Positions 33,551 to 38,213 of a stretch of 38,213 bases of DNA are shown piece after piece. Within the stretch, counting starts at the first letter, position 1. Every line of letters begins with the position of its first letter. Origin of the DNA: an uncultured Solobacterium sp. (GTDB lineage: Bacteria > Bacillota_I > Bacilli_A > Erysipelotrichales > Erysipelotrichaceae); the NCBI GenBank assembly GCA_900552125.1, contig URYK01000026.1, positions 1 through 38,213 of the forward strand, in the 5' to 3' direction. A program made the position numbers and the translations under genes. A model generated the notes under the pieces. The model was given only the letters and a program-made list of their open reading frames with translations, did not search any database and was not told where the DNA came from.

Positions 33551-33567
33551 AGTTTCACCTCGCAATC

Positions 33568-33597
33568 ATTATATAGGAAGTTAAGGATAACTGTCTA
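33568..33597 (-). promoter_or_regulatory. Sigma-A promoter of luxS
   Basis: Minus-strand TAGACA (33592-33597), 18-base spacer, TATAAT (33568-33573). Predicted start leaves a leader of about 10-15 bases. On the plus strand an extended -10 (TGCTATACT) serves the divergent ANT(6)-like gene. Confidence 0.6.
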
Positions 33598-33648
33598 GTT
33601 TTTTCTCTTCTGTGCTATACTTTAATTATAGAAAGGGAGTACTATCAA

Positions 33649-34491
33649 ATGAGAAATGAAGAAGAAATGTTCCAATTAATTATTAATACCGCAAAAAAAG
33701 ATGATCGAATTCGTGCTGCATATTTAGAAGGCTCTCGTGCAAATCCAGAAGTCAAAAAAGATAGATTTCAGGATTATGATATTGTGTATATTGTAGAAGA
33801 AACTACATCATTTATAAAAGATATTTCTTGGATTGATATCTTTGGAGAACGTCTATTTATGCAATATCCTGATGAATTCTCAGATTCTACTACGGATAAA
33901 TCTCAATGTTATGGCTGGCTTATTCAATTTACGGATGGCAATCGATTAGATTTACATGTATGCACCTTAGACTATGCTCTTAAACATTTAGAGATATACC
34001 AAGTTTTATTAGATAAAGATAATATTTTACCTTCTCCTCCACATAATATGCAAAGTATATATTGGGTAAAGAAACCTTCAGAAAAAGAATTTCTTGAAAC
34101 ATGTAATGAGTTCTGGTGGTGTTTAAATAATATTGGTAAAGGAATAAAAAGAGATGAAATACCTTATGTATTAGAAATATTAGATTCCATACTTCGTCCT
34201 ATGTATAAAAAAATGCTTATATGGTATATCGGTATTCATAATGATTTTCATGTTAATGCTGGTAAGGGTGGAAAGTATTTAAAACAATACCTTCCTGAAA
34301 AGATGTATAATCAATTTATGTCTAGTTATTATTTTCATGATACAGATTCTTTATGGCAATTATTCTTTAACCTATGTATCAATTTTGACCATCTTGCGAA
34401 ATCTATAGCTGATGATTTATCTTTCTCTTATAATCAAGAGGAAGCAGATAATAGTTTTCAATTCTTTAAGGAAATACATGATCTAACCTAA
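33649..34491 (+). CDS. Aminoglycoside 6-adenylyltransferase family protein
   Basis: 280 residues. The nucleotidyltransferase signature is intact: YLEGSRANPEVKKDRFQDYD gives the GSRAN helix turn and the metal-binding D-x-D (QDYDIVYIV). RLDLHV supplies the third Asp. The rest is the helical ANT(6)/AadE/AadK C-terminal domain (EFWWCLNNIGKGIKRDE, KGGKYLKQYLP). Members adenylate streptomycin at position 6. Chromosomal AadK-like copies like this one are often intrinsic and weakly active, so resistance is possible but not assured. AGGGAGTACTATCAA precedes ATG. No mobile element is near, and base use is like its neighbours. Confidence 0.88.
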   Translation: MRNEEEMFQLIINTAKKDDRIRAAYLEGSRANPEVKKDRFQDYDIVYIVEETTSFIKDISWIDIFGERLFMQYPDEFSDSTTDKSQCYGWLIQFTDGNRLDLHVCTLDYALKHLEIYQVLLDKDNILPSPPHNMQSIYWVKKPSEKEFLETCNEFWWCLNNIGKGIKRDEIPYVLEILDSILRPMYKKMLIWYIGIHNDFHVNAGKGGKYLKQYLPEKMYNQFMSSYYFHDTDSLWQLFFNLCINFDHLAKSIADDLSFSYNQEEADNSFQFFKEIHDLT

Positions 34492-34497
34492 ATGTAA

Positions 34498-34546
34498 AAG
34501 TGACCTCCTTAAGTTTTATAATCTAACTGTAGTTGGTCACTTTTTA
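34498..34546. terminator. Terminator between the ANT(6)-like gene and the PRD regulator
   Basis: AAGTGACC / GGTCACTT stem of 8 pairs around a large AT-rich loop, followed by TTTATT. It separates convergent genes. Confidence 0.6.
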
Positions 34547-36613
34547 TTAATTTAAATATTCCATTATTTCTCTAGAGTTATTCGCAATATCTAACTTTTT
34601 GAAAAAAGATTTTTGATTAAATAATTCTAATAATTCAGCCATAGCTGTTAGATGTGTCTGATTATCTATAGCACTTAAACTAAAAATATATTTAACTGGA
34701 TCATTATCTTGATTACCAAATTTAACTGGTGATCTTAGTACCCCTATTCCTAAAGCTATAGATAAAGCTCCACATTCTGGCTTAGTATGAGGAAGTGCCA
34801 CATGTTTAGTAATTACAATATAAGGTCCCACAATTTTTACGCTTCTTATTGTTTCTTCGACATAATTCTGAGTAATATAATGATGTTGAACTAGTGGTTC
34901 ATAAGCTAAACGTACAGCCTCTTCCCAATTCGTTGCCTCTATATTTAAACGAATTAATTCGGGTTTTATCATTTCTTTCAAATGCAATGTCTTTTCCTTT
35001 TCTTTATCATTTTCATTCTGAGAAAAATAAAAAATTAATTCGTTATATAGATCATCTTCTTGTTGAATATCTGCATATTTTTCAATGATATTCATCACGA
35101 CATCGATATTAGGCTGTTTTAGTGAATCACTTCCTAACTGCATATAAACATCACGCATAACTTGATATCTTTCCGCCATCGACATAACAGGCGTTACTCG
35201 AATAACAGGAATTCCTATATCTACTCCGTATTTTACATAGCTCGTAGAAAAGATAATATCGATTGTTGAATCTACATCCTGTATATGTGCTGTTTCGACT
35301 GGTGGAAGAAAATGAAGCTCTGGAAACATCTCTTTAAGCTCATTATATAAGATAGCAGAACTCCCTATTCCATTGGAACAAGCAACAAGCGCAATTTTTT
35401 GTCGATTGATTTTTAGTTTGTTTTTACCTGAATAAATAGACGCAAAATGCATGGTTAAATAGGCAATTTCTCCTGATGGAATTTTTTCTCCAAAGATAAC
35501 ATGAAATGGTTTCATTGTTTCTTCCATTAATTGATATAATTCACCATATTCTTCTTTTACTTTATCACATAAAGGATTAAAAATTGGTAATTTAAACAAA
35601 AGTCGGTAATATGCTGGTCGAAAATGTGAGTATAGCTGAATGAATATTTCTTCTTTATCTTGATAATGTACTCCACTCAAATACTCAAAGCGTGTCATAA
35701 TTTTTCCAACCATATCTGAAATAAAAATACAATCTTTTGTTTCTTCCAAAATATCTCCAAAGGAGATGCCTAAAATCCATGAAGATATATAATTTAAATC
35801 TCCTTGTGTTATATGTTCAGTATTTTTATAATTCTTTAAAAGTTCTACAGAAAAATCATATTCTTTCATAGAAGAGATAGCGTCTACATCCATTAAATCT
35901 TTAATTTCTTCATCTGCAGATTTTCCACTCTGTATGCGTGCTTTTAAAAATATAAAGATGTATATAAACTCTACAAGCCGATCTTCTACAAAATGAATAT
36001 TGTGTTGCTTTGATAATTCACTTATTACTAATCTTGAATATTCAAATATATCTAAATGAAAGTCTTCAATAAAAACATCAAAAATTTTAGAGTGTTGTTC
36101 TTCTGATAACGTATAAATGACTAATTTCATCATCATTCTGCGTATATCCATTTCAGATCCAACTAGAAAATATCCCCTTTTTCGATTATTTCTTACTTTA
36201 ATATTATTTTCTTCAAGTATTTGCATAAGCTCTTTAAAATCAAGCAATACCGTTGAACGACTTACTTTTAGAAAATTAATAAAATCATTAAGTGATAAAT
36301 ATTCATGATTCATGAATAGCATCAGATACATATAAATCTGACGCTCTCTTTTATTCATGTAATACTCATTACTTTCCTCCATCTCATGTAAGATTATTCC
36401 TAACTTTTTACGCATCTTATCATCTATTTTTATCTCTTTAGAACTTCCTATCGTAATTGGGGAGATTTTATAAAACTTTAAGATTTCATTGATTTTTTCA
36501 ATTCGATAAGTAGCTTGTCGACGCGTAATATTAGAATTTAATTCAATTTCTTTTAATGTAATATATTTCTTTTTGGATAGCATCTGCAATAAATTCATTA
36601 TTTCATGATCCAT
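34547..36613 (-). CDS. PRD-containing transcriptional regulator with PTS IIB-like and IIA domains
   Basis: 688 residues in the BglG/MtlR-type activator layout: two N-terminal helix-turn-helix domains (about 1-60 and 80-150, with RERQIYMYLMLFM and LSLNDFINFLKVSRSTVLLD), two PRD domains (about 170-400), a IIB-like domain (about 405-495, IALVACSNGIGSSAILYNEL with its Cys) and a type-2 IIA domain (about 540-688, HVALPHTKPECG with phospho-accepting His). PTS-dependent phosphorylation should set its activity. GGAGGTATTGT precedes ATG. It lies downstream of the KDPG aldolase gene by 121 bases that hold its own TATAAT (about 36672) and two AAAAGTTAAA direct repeats, and probably controls that sugar-acid locus. 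Confidence 0.9.
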   Translation of the reverse strand: MDHEIMNLLQMLSKKKYITLKEIELNSNITRRQATYRIEKINEILKFYKISPITIGSSKEIKIDDKMRKKLGIILHEMEESNEYYMNKRERQIYMYLMLFMNHEYLSLNDFINFLKVSRSTVLLDFKELMQILEENNIKVRNNRKRGYFLVGSEMDIRRMMMKLVIYTLSEEQHSKIFDVFIEDFHLDIFEYSRLVISELSKQHNIHFVEDRLVEFIYIFIFLKARIQSGKSADEEIKDLMDVDAISSMKEYDFSVELLKNYKNTEHITQGDLNYISSWILGISFGDILEETKDCIFISDMVGKIMTRFEYLSGVHYQDKEEIFIQLYSHFRPAYYRLLFKLPIFNPLCDKVKEEYGELYQLMEETMKPFHVIFGEKIPSGEIAYLTMHFASIYSGKNKLKINRQKIALVACSNGIGSSAILYNELKEMFPELHFLPPVETAHIQDVDSTIDIIFSTSYVKYGVDIGIPVIRVTPVMSMAERYQVMRDVYMQLGSDSLKQPNIDVVMNIIEKYADIQQEDDLYNELIFYFSQNENDKEKEKTLHLKEMIKPELIRLNIEATNWEEAVRLAYEPLVQHHYITQNYVEETIRSVKIVGPYIVITKHVALPHTKPECGALSIALGIGVLRSPVKFGNQDNDPVKYIFSLSAIDNQTHLTAMAELLELFNQKSFFKKLDIANNSREIMEYLN

Positions 36614-36734
36614 ACAATACCTCCATATTATTATTCTATTAAAATTTAAGTGAATAACGTTACCTATTATAAAGTTTTTTAGTTTAACTTTTATTTTGAA
36701 GATGGATATTTTTATACTTTAACTTTTACTTAGA

Positions 36735-37376
36735 TTATCCCTTGCATTTTTCTCGTGTTTCTTTAATAATTCTTCTTATTTCAGAAGCATTTTTAGCTAT
36801 ATCAGCTGTACTTCCTTTTGTGAGAAGACCACCAAACCCGCAACAATCAACACCTTTTACTACATACTCTGCTAAATTATTTAAATTAATTCCACCACTT
36901 GCAAGAATTGGCATATAAGGAATCGGTGTTTTAAAAACAGAAACTAATTTAGGGCCATAAAAGTCAGAAATAGGGAAAGCTTTGATAAAAGAAGCACCCA
37001 ACTCTAATCCTCTTATAGCTTCAGTTACAGAAGTACAACCAGGTGCATATGGTATCTGATATCGATTGCATACAATTGCAACATCTTCACTTAAGTTTGG
37101 CGCTATGATAAAATCTGCTCCTGATAAAATTGCATGTCTAGCAGTTTCTCCATCTAATACAGTTCCCGCACCAATTAATAATTGATTTTTATATTTTTCT
37201 TTTAAACTACGAATCACATCACCAGCGTTAGATAGTGTATAACTAATTTCCAGACAATCTATTCCCCCATCTAAACAACCTTGTGCTATTTCAATTCCTC
37301 TTTCGATTGTTTCTACACGTACAATTGCCATTGCACCTGTATTTGCTATTCTTCTTGTAATATCTGTTCTTTGCAT
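36735..37376 (-). CDS. eda: KDPG/KHG aldolase
   Basis: 213 residues, class I aldolase splitting 2-keto-3-deoxy-6-phosphogluconate (or 4-hydroxy-2-oxoglutarate) to pyruvate plus an aldehyde. The catalytic Glu (LEISYT, E43), the phosphate/pyruvate loop LIGAGTVLD, PGCTSVTEA and the Schiff-base Lys (SFIKAFP, K132) are all present, as is the C-terminal GGINLNNL segment. Length fits the family. Its ATG overlaps the preceding stop by one base (TAATG) with GGAGG upstream, so it is cotranslated with the membrane protein gene. With the DapA-family gene and the PRD regulator it suggests a pathway for sugar acids such as gluconate, glucosaminate or similar compounds. Confidence 0.92.
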   Translation of the reverse strand: MQRTDITRRIANTGAMAIVRVETIERGIEIAQGCLDGGIDCLEISYTLSNAGDVIRSLKEKYKNQLLIGAGTVLDGETARHAILSGADFIIAPNLSEDVAIVCNRYQIPYAPGCTSVTEAIRGLELGASFIKAFPISDFYGPKLVSVFKTPIPYMPILASGGINLNNLAEYVVKGVDCCGFGGLLTKGSTADIAKNASEIRRIIKETREKCKG

Positions 37377-37864
37377 TATAGTCCTCCTTTTTTTACAACT
37401 TCATAAGTTACATTATTTTTCTTTAAAATATTGATTATATCATCTTCAATTGTATATAAATAAGAATGTCTAAATAAGTAAATAATTCCAATATAATACC
37501 AGCCTGATGGGTGCTGAACTTTATTTCCTGAAAAAAATAATTTAATAGATTTCCAATCTCTTAGTATTTTAACCTCTTTTATTTCCTCATAACTTAAACT
37601 TTGTAGGTCATTTAAATTTACAGGAAAACAAATATAGGTTTTATGAAATTCACAAATTGAAGTATCCTTAATTAAGCGAATACCATATCTACACATATAT
37701 TTAACACTAAACCATAAGGCTGTAATACCAAGAAATGATAATAAATAGTATGCATTTCCTAATGTAAAAATTATAATCAGTATGAAACATAGAGTTAAAA
37801 TTAAATTTAATATTGTATAAAGATATAGTTTCATTCGATCATCTTTTACAGCATATACATTCAT
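37376..37864 (-). CDS. Membrane protein with two helices and a PH-like tail, unknown
   Basis: 162 residues. A short basic N-terminus, two hydrophobic helices (about 13-34 and 38-55), then a soluble domain of about 105 residues rich in beta-strand-type segments (EIKEVKILRDWKSIKLFFSG, GWYYIGIIYLF), reminiscent of bacterial PH-like membrane domains. I do not recognise a named family. AAGGAGATTCAT precedes ATG. It sits between the DapA-family gene (14-base gap) and eda (one-base overlap), so it is firmly inside the operon, an unexpected place for such a protein. Confidence 0.75.
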   Translation of the reverse strand: MNVYAVKDDRMKLYLYTILNLILTLCFILIIIFTLGNAYYLLSFLGITALWFSVKYMCRYGIRLIKDTSICEFHKTYICFPVNLNDLQSLSYEEIKEVKILRDWKSIKLFFSGNKVQHPSGWYYIGIIYLFRHSYLYTIEDDIINILKKNNVTYEVVKKGGL

Positions 37865-37878
37865 ATGAATCTCCTTTT

Positions 37879-38213
37879 TTATAAATGATAATATTTAAGC
37901 ATATTTATTATCTTTTCATCATCTTCTTTACTTAATTCCTGTACTGGTTTTCTAGCAGGGCCTATTTCTGCAATTCCAGCTAGTTCAGTAGCTCTTTTCA
38001 TAACGCTTGGAACTGTACCAAGTTTTAATACACCACGAAGTACATTGATATCTTTTTGTAATTGTTCTGCTTTTTCTGTTTCTCCTTCTCGTAAGGCTTT
38101 ATCTAATCCTACTAGAGTGTCAACTATTACATTACTTGTTCCTGCTACTGCTCCTGTGGCACCTAATGAATACGCATATGAAATTTTTGAATCAGATCCT
38201 ACTAGTAAACTAA
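37879..38213 (-). CDS. DapA-family aldolase/lyase, 3' end only
   Basis: The last 111 codons of a gene that runs off the window; the 5' part is not visible. The translation begins SLLVGSDSKISYAYSLGATG and continues with AVAGTSNVIVDTLVGLDKAL, LQKDINVLRGVLKLG and ARKPVQELSKEDDEKI. This is the C-terminal part of the dihydrodipicolinate synthase/N-acetylneuraminate lyase family (GATG-like loop, then helices of the C-terminal domain). The Schiff-base Lys and YYNxP motifs lie outside the window. In this setting, beside eda, it more likely degrades a 2-keto-3-deoxy sugar acid than makes lysine precursors; that is inference. Confidence 0.82.
   Translation of the reverse strand, partial: SLLVGSDSKISYAYSLGATGAVAGTSNVIVDTLVGLDKALREGETEKAEQLQKDINVLRGVLKLGTVPSVMKRATELAGIAEIGPARKPVQELSKEDDEKIINMLKYYHL

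Noticed and set aside
33649..34491. ANT(6)-like gene as a recently acquired resistance gene
   Set aside because: No mobile element or shift in base composition is visible, and it sits with its own promoter between housekeeping genes.
36660..36734. AAAAGTTAAA repeats upstream of the PRD regulator as an RNA antiterminator target
   Set aside because: No adjacent terminator stem is formed, and the regulator has DNA-binding rather than RNA-binding N-terminal domains.

Overview
This is an AT-rich (about one third G+C by eye), low-GC Gram-positive chromosome segment. The gene set (spoIID/spoIIQ next to mreB, ywzB/DUF1146, SEC-C methionine aminopeptidase, YesM/YesN-type two-component pair, luxS, PRD regulators) fits an anaerobic gut Firmicute, most likely of the Erysipelotrichia. 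That placement is inferred from gene content; no rRNA is present. Most genes lie on the minus strand. No rRNA, tRNA, CRISPR array, transposase or phage gene was recognised.

Region 1 (1-9.2 kb, minus): an envelope and sporulation block. Read 5' to 3' it holds an O-antigen-ligase-like membrane protein, ywzB, a YesM/YesN-type sensor kinase and regulator, spoIID, spoIIQ, mreB and a TagO/WecA-type phosphotransferase. SpoIIQ has lost the first zinc-ligand His of M23 peptidases, and spoIIID, often located between spoIIQ and mreB, is absent here. Region 2 (9.3-13.8 kb): a membrane-anchored acidic coiled-coil protein, a small NrdD-tail-like protein, signal peptidase I, methionine aminopeptidase and a YjdF-like membrane protein.

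Region 3 (13.9-15.5 kb) is a gene graveyard. It has an alpha/beta hydrolase lipoprotein with an in-frame TAA, a ferredoxin gene frameshifted inside its first 4Fe-4S motif, and a headless MerR gene. The ferredoxin and merR remnants are divergent and both lose their 5' ends at the same point, as if one deletion removed both starts. Region 4 (15.5-18.6 kb): fhs and purD in an operon behind a guanine-type purine riboswitch with a clear terminator/antiterminator. Region 5 (18.7-20.8 kb): a truncated LytTR regulator, an XRE regulator with a membrane partner that also carries an in-frame TAA, and a CPBP protease.

Region 6 (20.8-28.5 kb): HAD phosphatase, two HD-domain phosphohydrolases, an orphan PTS IIA(Lac), a coupled Tim44-like/Nudix/PstS-like operon, a DUF6483-like gene and a gamma-glutamyltransferase. 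Region 7 (28.6-31.7 kb): a split chromate transporter pair, then a single AlbA_2/ATPase/winged-helix gene bracketed on both sides by alternating CG tracts that occur nowhere else in the window. This is the most unusual structure seen. Region 8 (31.7-38.2 kb): MATE exporter, luxS, an ANT(6)-like nucleotidyltransferase, a PRD/PTS-domain regulator, KDPG aldolase, an unknown membrane protein and the 3' end of a DapA-family aldolase gene, which together look like a sugar-acid catabolic locus.
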